Assembly: GCA_934728255.1 (NCBI GenBank)
Contig: CAKVEC010000007.1
Span: 1-64,000, forward strand
DNA from: an uncultured Bacteroidales bacterium
GTDB taxonomy: Bacteria; Bacteroidota; Bacteroidia; Bacteroidales; Paludibacteraceae
Direction: 5' to 3'
DNA: 64,000 bases
Shown: one piece after another, positions 33,360 to 42,750 of the stretch
Layout of the letters: every line of letters starts with the position of its first letter
How positions within the stretch are numbered: position 1 is the stretch's first letter
Position numbers and translations under genes: made by a program
Notes under the pieces: model-generated
The model's database searches: none
Told to the model about the DNA's origin: nothing
What the model saw: only the letters and a program-made list of their open reading frames with translations

Positions 33360-33408
33360 AAAACAGAACATGCCGGCAAAATATGTTGCAAAACACTTTA
33401 TTGAGAAG

Positions 33409-33433
33409 AAGAACCTTGCGGGGTTCTTTTTTT
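33409..33433 (+). terminator. Terminator after the PH-domain gene
   Basis: AAGAACC pairs with GGGTTCTT around TTGCG and is followed by a run of T. Confidence 0.8.
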
Positions 33434-33454
33434 CTGCGATTTTAGAGCATTTAT

Positions 33455-33485
33455 TTTGATATATCATTTCTTTTCTGTACCTTTG
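33455..33485 (+). promoter_or_regulatory. Promoter of the HTH/outer-membrane protein genes
   Basis: TTTG (33455-33458), 19 bp, TACCTTTG (33478-33485). The transcript would carry a leader of about 85 bases that includes a heptamer repeat. Confidence 0.7.
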
Positions 33486-33497
33486 CACCGTTAAAAC

Positions 33498-33525
33498 AAT
33501 GCGCAATGCATAATGCGTAATGCGT
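33498..33525 (+). repeat. Heptamer (AATGCRN) repeat in the HTH-gene leader
   Basis: Units AATGCGC, AATGCAT, AATGCGT, AATGCGT. The same unit lies in the dnaK leader and, in antisense, in two signal-peptide coding regions. Confidence 0.85.
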
Positions 33526-33576
33526 AATTATTGTAAATGCGTAATAACATTAACTAACCTATAAAAACACATAGTT

Positions 33577-33822
33577 ATGATTCGTACTACATTTAATCGT
33601 CTTCGTGAAGTGAAAGATAGTCTGCCCCATGGCAGTATGGATGCCATTGCAAATGAGTTGGGTATCTCTGCAGATGCCGTCCGCTCGTATTTCAATGGTG
33701 AGGGTAGCGAGAACGGCTACCACATTGAGCCCGGTCCCGAGGGCGGTATTGTAGAGTTGACAGACACACGCATTTTGGAGGTGGCTCTCCGCATTGCGTG
33801 GGCTGCAAAGCAAGGTCTCTGA
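33577..33822 (+). CDS. Small HTH-like protein of unknown function
   Basis: An 81-residue protein. Residues about 19-42 (SMDAIANELGISADAVRSYF) read as a helix-turn-helix, followed by a Gly-rich loop HIEPGPEGGIVEL and a C-terminal helix. Short proteins of this build are common in Bacteroidales; DNA binding is inferred. It shares a promoter with two outer-membrane protein genes and ends 5 bases before the next start. Confidence 0.7.
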   Translation: MIRTTFNRLREVKDSLPHGSMDAIANELGISADAVRSYFNGEGSENGYHIEPGPEGGIVELTDTRILEVALRIAWAAKQGL

Positions 33823-33827
33823 CAGAG

Positions 33828-34730
33828 GTGGCAAAAGCCATACCCTATAAATGGAAGGCATTTGCTCTGACGCTGTGCGTCGGAGTAGTGCCTTTTTTCG
33901 TTGCCAATACGCAGGCACGCGATACTATCCCGGCTGCGACTCAATTAGACAAGCGTTGGTTGGACGACTACCCGAAGCGTATCGGACTGACGCTGAGCGC
34001 AGATGCCAACATCGTGGCGAACTACATCTGGCGCGGGCAGTATGTAGGCGGATTAAGTCTGCAAGCCTCCGCACGAGTGAACTACGAGGGATTGTTTGCC
34101 GATATGTGGTGGAACGTAGGGGCTACCGACTGGGCATTCTCGGGTTTCAATCCCGAAGTGGATATTGCACTCGGTCTCGACCGCTGGGGACTGCAACTCT
34201 ATTGGCTGCATATGCACTATTTCGATGGCACGCCCTTCTTCGACTACAGCAACGCCGCCCCCGGACAGGCGGGCAACACCAGCGAACTGCGGGCAAGGTA
34301 CACCGTAAGCAGCCGTTTGCCGTTGAGCATTCTTTGGTGCACACGCTTAGCAGGGAGGGACGGCTATTTGGACAGCGCGGGTAACCTGCAGCGGGCGTGG
34401 TCGAGTTACTTGGAACTGAAATACACTTTCGCCCTGCCATACGATATGGGCATCTCCACCGCTGTAGGCATGACACCTTGGCGGAGTCTCTATACCGGCT
34501 TCAAGGGCGATTTTGCGGTAGTGAATATCGATGTAGCGTTGAGCAAACAATGGCAGGTGAAACAATGCGGTTTCTCGCTGGCGGGCGAGGTAATGCTCAA
34601 CCCGTGGCGGATGAACAAAGAGAACGTGCGCTGGGAAGTGCGCAACCCGTGGCAGCAGCGTATCAACGCCAACCTGACACTGGGGGTATCGTGGCAATAC
34701 AAGCACAATCATCAATCAACTAATTTATAA
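33828..34730 (+). CDS. Putative outer-membrane beta-barrel protein, paralogue 1
   Basis: A 300-residue protein with an N-terminal hydrophobic stretch resembling a signal peptide and alternating aromatic strands. NYIWRGQYVGGLSLQ (about 60-75) is shared with the next gene's AYLWRGQFNGGLSLQ and resembles the TorF/Gcw_chp porin group. The start is uncertain: no ATG is near, and I chose the GTG at 33828, just after the preceding stop; a GTG at 33798 would overlap the upstream gene. Translational coupling is likely. Confidence 0.7.
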   Translation: MAKAIPYKWKAFALTLCVGVVPFFVANTQARDTIPAATQLDKRWLDDYPKRIGLTLSADANIVANYIWRGQYVGGLSLQASARVNYEGLFADMWWNVGATDWAFSGFNPEVDIALGLDRWGLQLYWLHMHYFDGTPFFDYSNAAPGQAGNTSELRARYTVSSRLPLSILWCTRLAGRDGYLDSAGNLQRAWSSYLELKYTFALPYDMGISTAVGMTPWRSLYTGFKGDFAVVNIDVALSKQWQVKQCGFSLAGEVMLNPWRMNKENVRWEVRNPWQQRINANLTLGVSWQYKHNHQSTNL

Positions 34731-34735
34731 ACAAA

Positions 34736-35578
34736 ATGAAAAAGGTATTAGTCAGTTTGTTGGCGGTGGTGATGACTACCGCTGTAATGGCACAGAAAGT
34801 GTCGTTTGCGTATGAGGCAGGAGCCGAACTCACCAGTGCGTACTTGTGGCGCGGACAGTTCAATGGTGGCTTGAGTCTGCAACCGGAAGTACTCATCGGT
34901 TGGGACAGCGAGCATACCGCTTTCCGTATCGGTGCATGGGCAAGCGTGGGTGCGAGCGACTGGAAGTTCTGCAAATCGACCGAGGAACTCGCCGGTACGT
35001 ATTTCGTTCCCGAAGTGGACATCGAGGCTTCATTCACGTTCTTCGGTCTGACCCTCGGTGCCACCCACTACTACTATTGCGACGGCACCAATTTTCTCAA
35101 CTGGAACAAAGACCTTGGTATCGCCGCAGAGAACAGCAGCCAAACCGAGGTGCAGATCGGTTATAACTTCGGCGACCTGACCAACTGCGGTTTATATGCC
35201 AACTGGTACACTATGGTAGCGGGTGCCGACTGCTATGAGAACGAGGACGGCGAACTGAAACGCGCTTATTCGTCGTACATCGAATTAGGTTACGACTTTA
35301 CCCTGCCATTCGACATCACACTCGGTGTGCAGGTAGGTATGACTCCGTGGAAGAGTACCTATACCGGCTATGAAGGCGGGTTTGCCGTAAACAACGTGAG
35401 CGGACGTATCGAGAAACCGTTCTCCATAGGCGACATCTGCGAAATCTCCGTTTTTGCACAGGGCAGTATCAACACCTACAAGATCAACAAAGAGAACGTG
35501 TTTATCAACGCCGCCGGCGACGACAAACTCTACAAACAGCGTCTCAACGGCTGTATCGGCGTAGGGCTGTGGTTCTAA
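34736..35578 (+). CDS. Putative outer-membrane beta-barrel protein, paralogue 2
   Basis: A 280-residue protein with a clear signal peptide (MKKVLVSLLAVVMTTAVMA, 1-19, cleaved before QK). Shared landmarks with paralogue 1 are the WRGQ segment, SSYLELKYTFALPYD versus SSYIELGYDFTLPFD, VGMTPWRSLYTGF versus VGMTPWKSTYTGY, and a NKENV motif near the end. It lies 5 bases downstream of paralogue 1, so the pair arose by tandem duplication. The transported substrate, if any, is unknown. Confidence 0.75.
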   Translation: MKKVLVSLLAVVMTTAVMAQKVSFAYEAGAELTSAYLWRGQFNGGLSLQPEVLIGWDSEHTAFRIGAWASVGASDWKFCKSTEELAGTYFVPEVDIEASFTFFGLTLGATHYYYCDGTNFLNWNKDLGIAAENSSQTEVQIGYNFGDLTNCGLYANWYTMVAGADCYENEDGELKRAYSSYIELGYDFTLPFDITLGVQVGMTPWKSTYTGYEGGFAVNNVSGRIEKPFSIGDICEISVFAQGSINTYKINKENVFINAAGDDKLYKQRLNGCIGVGLWF

Positions 35579-35649
35579 ATTGCGTCTCCGTTAATTGCCG
35601 TTAATTATCCGTTAATTGCAGGACATATACAGGAGTTCTCCACACATTT

Positions 35650-35698
35650 AATTCATAATTCCTAATTCATCAGTCATAATTAGCAATTAGTTCTTATG
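35650..35698 (+). repeat. Heptamer repeat in the ApbE leader
   Basis: Units AATTCAT, AATTCCT, AATTCAT, CAGTCAT, AATTAGC, AATTAGT, TCTTATG: seven 7-bp units running into the ATG at 35696. Looser CGTTAATT repeats at 35588-35620 precede it. Confidence 0.75.
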
Positions 35699-36697
35699 GA
35701 TAAGAAACGTACCATAGCGGCGGCGTTGTGCATCATTCCGGCAGTGATACTGCTGCTGGTTGTGCCAATGCGGCGCAAGGAGACCCAATACTTTGCCGAT
35801 CGTGGCAAAGTATTTGGTACCTATTATAATGTGCAGTATGAAGCCGACGACGACCTGCAAAGCGATATATTGTCTGCCTTTGAGGCATTTGACAACTCGC
35901 TGAGTATGTTCAACCCCCGGTCGGTTATCAGCCATATCAACCAGAACAGGGACACCGCGACCGATGTCTATTTTGAGCAGATGTGGCAAGAGGCGGAGCG
36001 TGTATATCAGGAGAGCCACGGGGCGTTTGATATTACGGTGGCGCCGTTGGTCAACCTGTGGGGCTTCGGTTTCAAGAACCGCGAGCAGGTTACTGAGGAG
36101 AAGATAGACAGTCTTTTGCCGTTGGTCGGTTTCCGGAAAGTACACCTCGCAAACCACCACGTCAGCAAAGACGACCCGCGTACTATGCTGGACGCAAGTG
36201 CCGTAGCCAAAGGACAAGCGTGCGATATGATTGCCGCGCTGCTGGCGGACAAAGGCTGCACCAACTATCTGGTGGATATAGGCGGCGAGGTAGTGGCAAA
36301 AGGTGTGAACAGACAGGGGAACCCGTGGCGTATAGGTATCACCAAGCCGCAAGATGACCCTGCGGGGCAGTCGCAGGATATGGAGGAGGTGTTGCAGACG
36401 AGCGACATCTGTATGGCTACCTCGGGCAACTATCGTAATTTCTACTATGAGGGCGGACAGCGCAGAAGCCATACTATCGACCCGCGCACCGGTCGCCCCG
36501 TACAGCACCGCCTGCTGAGTGCCACCGTAGTGGCATCATCGTGTATGCGTGCCGATGCCCTCGCTACCGCCTGTATGGTATTGGGCGAAACGGACGGTAT
36601 GGAAATGATCAACTCCCACGCCGATGCCGAGTGCTATTTCATTGTCGCCCAAGGCGACAGCACTGTCGTGCAGAAATCCGACGGCTGGACGTATTGA
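35696..36697 (+). CDS. apbE: FAD:protein FMN transferase (ApbE)
   Basis: A 333-residue membrane-anchored enzyme (hydrophobic segment about 9-25). FGTYYNVQY, DNSLSMFNPRSVISHIN, FDITVAPLVNLWGFG and LDASAVAKGQACDMIA are the family blocks; NYLVDIGGEVVAKG and HTIDPRTGRPV bind FAD, and DALATACMVLG carries metal ligands. It attaches FMN covalently to periplasmic domains of Rnf/Nqr-type complexes. No rnf/nqr genes are in the window. Confidence 0.93.
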   Translation: MDKKRTIAAALCIIPAVILLLVVPMRRKETQYFADRGKVFGTYYNVQYEADDDLQSDILSAFEAFDNSLSMFNPRSVISHINQNRDTATDVYFEQMWQEAERVYQESHGAFDITVAPLVNLWGFGFKNREQVTEEKIDSLLPLVGFRKVHLANHHVSKDDPRTMLDASAVAKGQACDMIAALLADKGCTNYLVDIGGEVVAKGVNRQGNPWRIGITKPQDDPAGQSQDMEEVLQTSDICMATSGNYRNFYYEGGQRRSHTIDPRTGRPVQHRLLSATVVASSCMRADALATACMVLGETDGMEMINSHADAECYFIVAQGDSTVVQKSDGWTY

Positions 36698-36720
36698 GCA
36701 AACGAAAAATCGTATTATAA

Positions 36721-36758
36721 GGGCTACCTGACAAATATAGTCGGGTGGCCCATTTTGT
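36721..36758 (+). terminator. Terminator of apbE
   Basis: GGGCTACCTGAC pairs with GTCGGGTGGCCC (two G-U pairs) around AAATATA, followed by a T-rich stretch. Confidence 0.75.
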
Positions 36759-36831
36759 TGTAATCTGCTGGTTGAAAGATAGTTATCCGATAGTTTTCGG
36801 CTAAACAAGCGATAAGTACACACATAACTGC

Positions 36832-36909
36832 CTGAAATACAAGCAAAAACAGCCTAATCACATACGAATCACATACGAATCACATACAAATGACATAGAC
36901 CTGATAGCA
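36832..36909 (-). repeat. Dispersed element with three 11-bp units, copy 2
   Basis: The inverted counterpart of 1441-1529, essentially identical apart from one missing 11-mer. It lies in the 392-base gap between apbE and the large secreted protein gene. A -7 element TATTTTTG is at 37043-37050, downstream of it. Confidence 0.85.
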
Positions 36910-37089
36910 CAAGGATGTAGGATGATTAGAATGATAGAATAATAGCAGAGGTTGCCTTACCAGATAGTCTCTTTATTGTGGTTTGTAGCAAAAATTCCAC
37001 AAAAAAGCACACTATATATACATAGATATGCAAAAAAAGCAGTATTTTTGTAGCGTGAAATAATAATCCCGAATTTAATACATCAAGAT

Positions 37090-40000
37090 ATGAGAAACAT
37101 ATTCAAAAAGGTTCTGTCTGTTTTTCTGTTTGTCAGCACCAGTCTCTGTATCAATGCCGCTGACATATTCCTGCCACTGGCGGACGCTACCAAGACATCG
37201 ATTGCACCTAATGATACGTATGAGTGGACAAATTCATCGGATTGGAAAGCAAAAAAGAATATTATTTACGTGGAGTTACCCTCTGCAGGTATTTCCGGTA
37301 CTATTGCATGGAAATGTGGTAGTGCCAAAAGCGGTCGTTTTCTGTATATCAACAGCAATGCCGGCTCACAAGAAGACAAAAGTCGTCCTATAGTGATGTC
37401 CAAAAGTTACGAGAGTATCTCTTTTACAAACAGTGATATTGCCACCTATCAAGGGAAACCCTGTCTCAAGTTTACCACTACTGATGATTTTAAGGGGAGA
37501 GGTGCACTTTTAACCGTTCCTCAGGGTTCTACGCCTGCGCAGAAATCGACGGATGCGACGCTCAAAGAGTTGAAATATGACGGAACGAGTGTGCCTAACT
37601 TTGATGCGGGGAAGTTGGATTACAGCGTAATGCTGCCTGCCACCTATTCGGGTGTGCCGAATGTAACGGCAACTACCAACGACAGCAAAGCCACGCTGAA
37701 CATCACGCAAGCCGCTTCGACAGCGGGCAAAGCGTCGGTATTGGTTACTGCCGAGGACGGCACAACGACCAAGACTTACACCATTCAGTTCAGCCAAGCC
37801 GTAGCCGACGCGCCTGTTATCACTTCATTTGCGGTAGCAGGCGTACAAGCCACGATTGACCAAGCGAACAAGACTATTACTGCCACATTGACGATTGGCA
37901 GCAGTCTGACCAATCTTACTCCTACCCTGTCGGGCGACAACATTGATTCATACACCCCGCAGGGCGCACAGGATTTCAGCCAACCCGTGCAATATACGGT
38001 TAAGTCCAAGTCGGGCAAGACTGCCGTTTATACCGTTACGCTGCAAGTGGAGCAACCCAAATCGAGCGATGCCGGTCTGAAAAGCCTGACCGTAGGCGGC
38101 AAGGCGATTACGCTGAAAGCGGGCGTGTACGACTACACGGTGGACGCAGAAAGCGGCAGTGCAGTGCCGCAAGTAAGTGCCACACCGAACGACAGCAAGG
38201 CAACCGTCCAAATTGCGCAAGCCGGTTCGCTGACCGACAAAGCCACTGTGGTGGTAACCGCCGAGGACGGCACACAGCAGACCTATACGATTACGTTCAA
38301 TATCAAAGTGCCGTCTTCCGATTTGAGTATCCACACGCCCGGTATATATGAAGCCGAGAAGATTGCGGGCGGCTACGGCGGTACGCTTACTGCTTTCGGC
38401 GGACGGGAATACGAGGTGTATTATGCCGCCCGCAATGCTAATGATCTGGCTACATTCAACACAACCGGTGCGGACAGAACCAACGGAATGACCACCAACG
38501 AGACCACTACTGCCTGCGAGGCGATAGACGGCTGGTTTAAGGGAACAATAAAATCTATAAGTAGTAGTTCTGTTTCTGCTCAGGATGAGTTCACCCAAGG
38601 CACATCCGGACGCGAACACCGTATGGAGAATGGGCATACATACACTTTCCATTTCAGCGGATATGACCAATTCTCTATCTATGCAAAGGACAAGAAACAG
38701 GATACCAAAGGAACCAAGCCCGGCGACAACCAGTACTTTGAGGTATATATAGACGGCATTCTCCAGCCTTTGCAGTTCAATAAAGATAACTATACCATTC
38801 GCCGCTACAGTATTTCCACGGGCGAGCATGTGGTCATGGTAAAAGCAATAAATGGGGAATGTAAACTATTGGGTTTCTCTCTGCGTGTGGCGGACGAACC
38901 GCGTGTAAGTTGGATAAAGGGTAACGACTCTACGCAGAATGTGCTACAAACACGGAATATGGCACCGGTTACGTACTACACCAAATACAACAGCAAGGGC
39001 AAGACCGTTCTGGAATGGGAGGGTGCAGAAGCGACAGGTATCACGCTCACACAAGGCAACAGCGACGGCATAGGCGATACGCTGACCCTGAGCGGAACGG
39101 CTAACTGCCCCGTCGGCACGTATATATATAAGGTGGTGGCATACAACGGAAGCAACCAGGTAACCAACTCGCTAAGCGGCAAGATAACCATTTATTCGAA
39201 GATTGAGGCTACCTCCGATACCATACAAGACGGATTTACCAACGAGGCTATCGACGGATTTACTTTCCGCTATTTTGCTTTGAGCAGCGATGCCATCACA
39301 CTCACGTGGACCAATGGTGCGCCTGCCGGAATAACCGGTAGCGGCAACAATGGTACGTACACTATCGGCGGTACACCTACTACGGCAGGTGTATATCCGT
39401 TCACTATCAGTGTATTGGGCGGCAACGAAATTCAGGGTAAACTGACCGTTACCACTTTCGACCCGGGCAACAACCCTGTACTGTATTTATACAAAAACAG
39501 CGGCGCATACGAGAAAGACGGCGTATATCTGTACTTAAAGAGCAAAGGGAAAAACCTTGTGCCCCGCAAAGCGCAAGCGAAACTGCGTGAGAAAGCACAA
39601 TACGACAAATATACGTGGGTGCTTATCTCGGAGGACGTAGATGCCAACAACGGCGAGATTATGGCATTGGCACGCGGTACAGAAATCAGTATGCCCGTGC
39701 TGAATATGAAATCGTTCTCCTATTCGGAGAGCCGTCTCGACTGGGGTGATCCCGACAACGGCAGTCTCAACAACAAAGCCGTCCGCGTGGTACAACCGAC
39801 GCACCCTATTATCAAAGCATTAGGCAAGAAACAGGGCGATGAGATACAAGTGATTGACTCAGTGGTAGGAAAAGGACTGATGCCCGCAGCGGTGGACTAT
39901 CAGGGTACACTATGTCTGGCTACCGCCACCACGCGCGGCGAAGAATATACCACTGACGGCAAAGAGGAGACGTTCCTGCATGAAGTCCCCGCTACACTCC

Positions 40001-40569
40001 GCGGCGGAAAGAAATACATCTGCTTCCCGCTCTCTATCCAAAGCAGCCAACGCCTGACGGCAGACGGCAAGAAACTGATAGATGCCTGTGTGGACTATCT
40101 GCTCAACAGCACCGCCACCATCAGCCTGCCGAAATTGGAAATACAGTCGTTCAGCATTGACGGCAATGCAGCAACGCTTTATCAGGACAAAGACAGTATT
40201 GCATTGGTAATGCCCGAAGGAACTGACCTGACCGCACTGACACCGGCTATCACCCTGTCTGACCCGACCACGCACTTTGTTTGCAAGCAGGCAGATGAGA
40301 GCGGCAGCGTGGATTTCAGCGACAGCAACCTTGTGCCTGTGGTCTATACCGTAACTGACCACATCAACGTGCGACATTATGCGGTTTGCATTACAGCCAT
40401 TCAGCCGATGGGCGTTGAGGAGGTTTATCAGGCAGGCGAGTGGGTGAATATCTATGACATACAAGGTAGAAAAGTGGCTACCACCAACGAGGATATTTAC
40501 ACAATGGATCTGCCGAGAGGTATGTATCTGGTACAGACCGCCCGCGGAACGGTCAAACTGATGCGATAA
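37090..40569 (+). CDS. Large secreted protein with cadherin-like repeats and T9SS-like tail
   Basis: A 1159-residue exported protein. After a signal peptide (about 1-24) comes a domain unknown to me, then cadherin-like beta-sandwich repeats at about 150-235 and 325-410, recognisable by the shared pattern DATLKELKYDGTSVPNFDAG ... DSKATLNITQA ... VTAEDGTTTKTYTIQF. A carbohydrate-module-like region follows (IYEAEKIAGGYGG, about 418-570), then Ig-like repeats (PAGITGSGNNGTYTIGGTP). The tail VNIYDIQGRKVATT ... GMYLVQT is a likely type IX secretion sorting domain. No catalytic site is recognised; adhesion or glycan binding is a guess. Confidence 0.75.
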   Translation: MRNIFKKVLSVFLFVSTSLCINAADIFLPLADATKTSIAPNDTYEWTNSSDWKAKKNIIYVELPSAGISGTIAWKCGSAKSGRFLYINSNAGSQEDKSRPIVMSKSYESISFTNSDIATYQGKPCLKFTTTDDFKGRGALLTVPQGSTPAQKSTDATLKELKYDGTSVPNFDAGKLDYSVMLPATYSGVPNVTATTNDSKATLNITQAASTAGKASVLVTAEDGTTTKTYTIQFSQAVADAPVITSFAVAGVQATIDQANKTITATLTIGSSLTNLTPTLSGDNIDSYTPQGAQDFSQPVQYTVKSKSGKTAVYTVTLQVEQPKSSDAGLKSLTVGGKAITLKAGVYDYTVDAESGSAVPQVSATPNDSKATVQIAQAGSLTDKATVVVTAEDGTQQTYTITFNIKVPSSDLSIHTPGIYEAEKIAGGYGGTLTAFGGREYEVYYAARNANDLATFNTTGADRTNGMTTNETTTACEAIDGWFKGTIKSISSSSVSAQDEFTQGTSGREHRMENGHTYTFHFSGYDQFSIYAKDKKQDTKGTKPGDNQYFEVYIDGILQPLQFNKDNYTIRRYSISTGEHVVMVKAINGECKLLGFSLRVADEPRVSWIKGNDSTQNVLQTRNMAPVTYYTKYNSKGKTVLEWEGAEATGITLTQGNSDGIGDTLTLSGTANCPVGTYIYKVVAYNGSNQVTNSLSGKITIYSKIEATSDTIQDGFTNEAIDGFTFRYFALSSDAITLTWTNGAPAGITGSGNNGTYTIGGTPTTAGVYPFTISVLGGNEIQGKLTVTTFDPGNNPVLYLYKNSGAYEKDGVYLYLKSKGKNLVPRKAQAKLREKAQYDKYTWVLISEDVDANNGEIMALARGTEISMPVLNMKSFSYSESRLDWGDPDNGSLNNKAVRVVQPTHPIIKALGKKQGDEIQVIDSVVGKGLMPAAVDYQGTLCLATATTRGEEYTTDGKEETFLHEVPATLRGGKKYICFPLSIQSSQRLTADGKKLIDACVDYLLNSTATISLPKLEIQSFSIDGNAATLYQDKDSIALVMPEGTDLTALTPAITLSDPTTHFVCKQADESGSVDFSDSNLVPVVYTVTDHINVRHYAVCITAIQPMGVEEVYQAGEWVNIYDIQGRKVATTNEDIYTMDLPRGMYLVQTARGTVKLMR

Positions 40570-40587
40570 CAGGTTACATCGAGAAAA

Positions 40588-40628
40588 TAAAAGAGGCTGC
40601 TTGACGCCAAAGTCAGGTAGCCTCTTTT
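40588..40628 (+). terminator. Terminator after the large secreted protein gene
   Basis: AAAAGAGGCTGCTTGAC pairs with GTCAGGTAGCCTCTTTT around GCCAAA, followed by T residues. The remaining gap to 40805 shows nothing else notable. Confidence 0.85.
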
Positions 40629-40805
40629 TATGTTTGTTATACTTTTTACCTATGAACTCATTAACGGGAGTTCGATATAACGAAAGACTTTGTAGGTCAA
40701 CAACTGACAACAACTATTAAAAAACAGATAACAATATAGTACCACTACAGATAGCAAACAAATTGAATTGACTACAGTAAGAGAGTGATGGTTATAGCAA
40801 GGGGG

Positions 40806-42671
40806 CTATCGTCCGTTTTGCATATCAACCAGGCGGCGGTAGTAGCCGTTGAGGGCGAGGAGTTCTTCGTGGCGCCCCATCTCGACAATCTCGCCCTCGT
40901 GGAGGACGCAGATCAGGTCGGCATTGCGGATAGTGGACAGACGGTGTGCCACAACGAGTGTGGTGCGGTCTTTCATCAGGTGTTCAAGGGCTTCCTGCAC
41001 CTGCTTCTCCGACTCGGTGTCGAGAGCGGATGTGGCTTCATCCAGAATCAGAATGGGCGGGTTCTTGAGGATAGCGCGGGCGATGGATATACGCTGGCGC
41101 TGCCCGCCGCTGAGGCGCGAACCGCGGTCGCCGATATACGTGCCGTAGCCGTCGGGCGTAGCCATAATAAACTCGTGCGCATTGGCGATACGGGCAGCCG
41201 CTTCCACCGCCTGCTGCCACGTCTGCCCGTTGGGGGCAGGTTGCGCAGTATCGACACCAAAGGTGATGTTGTTGTAGAACGTGTCGTTGAAGAGGATTGC
41301 CTCCTGGTTGACATTGCCCATCAGAGCACGCAGGTCGTAGGTGCTGACATTGCGGATATCCGTGCCGTCGATGGTTATGCAGCCTGATTTAGGGTCGTAG
41401 AAACGCGGGAGAAGGTCTGCCAACGTGGTCTTGCCACTACCGGACTGCCCCACAAGCGCCACCATCTGCCCCTTGCGGACAGAGAGGTTGATATGGCGAA
41501 GGACGGGTACATCCTCGCGGTAGGAGAAACATACATCGCGGTACTCAATGCGGTCGCGGAAAGCAGTCAGCGGTTGCGGGTTCGGCTGCTCCGTAATGTT
41601 GGATTGAGTATTGAGAATCTTGTCGATACGCTCCAGCGAAGCCATACCTTTGCGCACGCCGTAACCCGCTTTGCTGAGGTCTTTGGCGGGGTTGATGAGC
41701 GAATAGAAAATGACCAGATAGTAGATAAACGTAGCGGCATCGATAGTGCTGTGGTCGCTCAGAATCAACATACCGCCGAACCATAATATGACCGCCACCA
41801 GAGCCGTTCCGAGAAACTCGGACACAGGGTGCGCCAGATAGTAGCGGCGGTTGATACGGTTGAACGTGCGACGGGTATCGTTGATGAGATTGAGGAAACG
41901 CTGCTTGAGTTTGTCCTCGGCGTTAAAGGCTTTGACCACGCGCAAACCGCCGAGGGTCTCGTCTATCTGGGTGAGTATTTCGGCATTCTGCTCCTGCCCG
42001 CGCTGCGACGCACGTTTGAGGGAACGCCCTATACGCCCGATGAGCAGCCCCGCCACAGGCAGGAGTACCAAGACAAAAAGCGTGAGTTGCCACGATATGC
42101 AGAAGAGCGTGATGAGGTAGATAAGGATCATAATAGGATCCTTGAACAGGACATCGAGGGCGGACATAATACTGGCTTCCACCTCGCCGACATCGTTGGT
42201 CATACGCGACATCACATCGCCTTTGCGCTCCTCTGTAAAATAGCCGATGGGGAGGCTGACCACCTTGTCGTAGAGCGATTTGCGCAGGTCGCGGAGCACA
42301 CCCGTACGGATAGGCACCATATAGAAATTCGCCAACCACGCTGCCAGCACTTTGAGCCCCGTCATCACCACAAGGAAAAGCCCCAAGAGAAAGAGCATAT
42401 AGCCACCTCCGTGCACAGTAATCTGCCCACCCATCCAATAATAGAGGTTGTTTTTGAGTGCAGAGAGCCAATCGCTTAACGAGGCAACCGTAGCCAAATC
42501 GATATATTGCGTTGTGGTTTCGCTCAGTCCGAACAGGATCTGCAATACGGGAATGATTGCCGCAAAAGAGAAAAGCGACAGGATAGTAGAAAGGAGGTTG
42601 AAAAAGATATTGAGTGCCATCTCGCCCTTATAAGGCGGGACAAAACGGCGTATGAGTTTCAAGAAATGCAT
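40806..42671 (-). CDS. MsbA-like ABC exporter (fused membrane and ATPase domains)
   Basis: A 621-residue half-transporter. Six transmembrane helices (to about residue 330) precede the nucleotide-binding domain: Walker A GQSGSGKTT, signature LSGGQRQRIS, Walker B ILILDEATSALD and the switch histidine in VVAHRLST. The family flips lipid A or phospholipid across the inner membrane. An lpxK gene lies 159 bases upstream in the same direction, which supports a lipid A export role, but a drug exporter cannot be excluded. Confidence 0.88.
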   Translation of the reverse strand: MHFLKLIRRFVPPYKGEMALNIFFNLLSTILSLFSFAAIIPVLQILFGLSETTTQYIDLATVASLSDWLSALKNNLYYWMGGQITVHGGGYMLFLLGLFLVVMTGLKVLAAWLANFYMVPIRTGVLRDLRKSLYDKVVSLPIGYFTEERKGDVMSRMTNDVGEVEASIMSALDVLFKDPIMILIYLITLFCISWQLTLFVLVLLPVAGLLIGRIGRSLKRASQRGQEQNAEILTQIDETLGGLRVVKAFNAEDKLKQRFLNLINDTRRTFNRINRRYYLAHPVSEFLGTALVAVILWFGGMLILSDHSTIDAATFIYYLVIFYSLINPAKDLSKAGYGVRKGMASLERIDKILNTQSNITEQPNPQPLTAFRDRIEYRDVCFSYREDVPVLRHINLSVRKGQMVALVGQSGSGKTTLADLLPRFYDPKSGCITIDGTDIRNVSTYDLRALMGNVNQEAILFNDTFYNNITFGVDTAQPAPNGQTWQQAVEAAARIANAHEFIMATPDGYGTYIGDRGSRLSGGQRQRISIARAILKNPPILILDEATSALDTESEKQVQEALEHLMKDRTTLVVAHRLSTIRNADLICVLHEGEIVEMGRHEELLALNGYYRRLVDMQNGR

Positions 42672-42750
42672 ATGTGTATTGAACGTTAATTATTTTCTTT
42701 GGAACATATAATTAACCACGAATTAACCATTAATTTTCTGCATTGAATTT

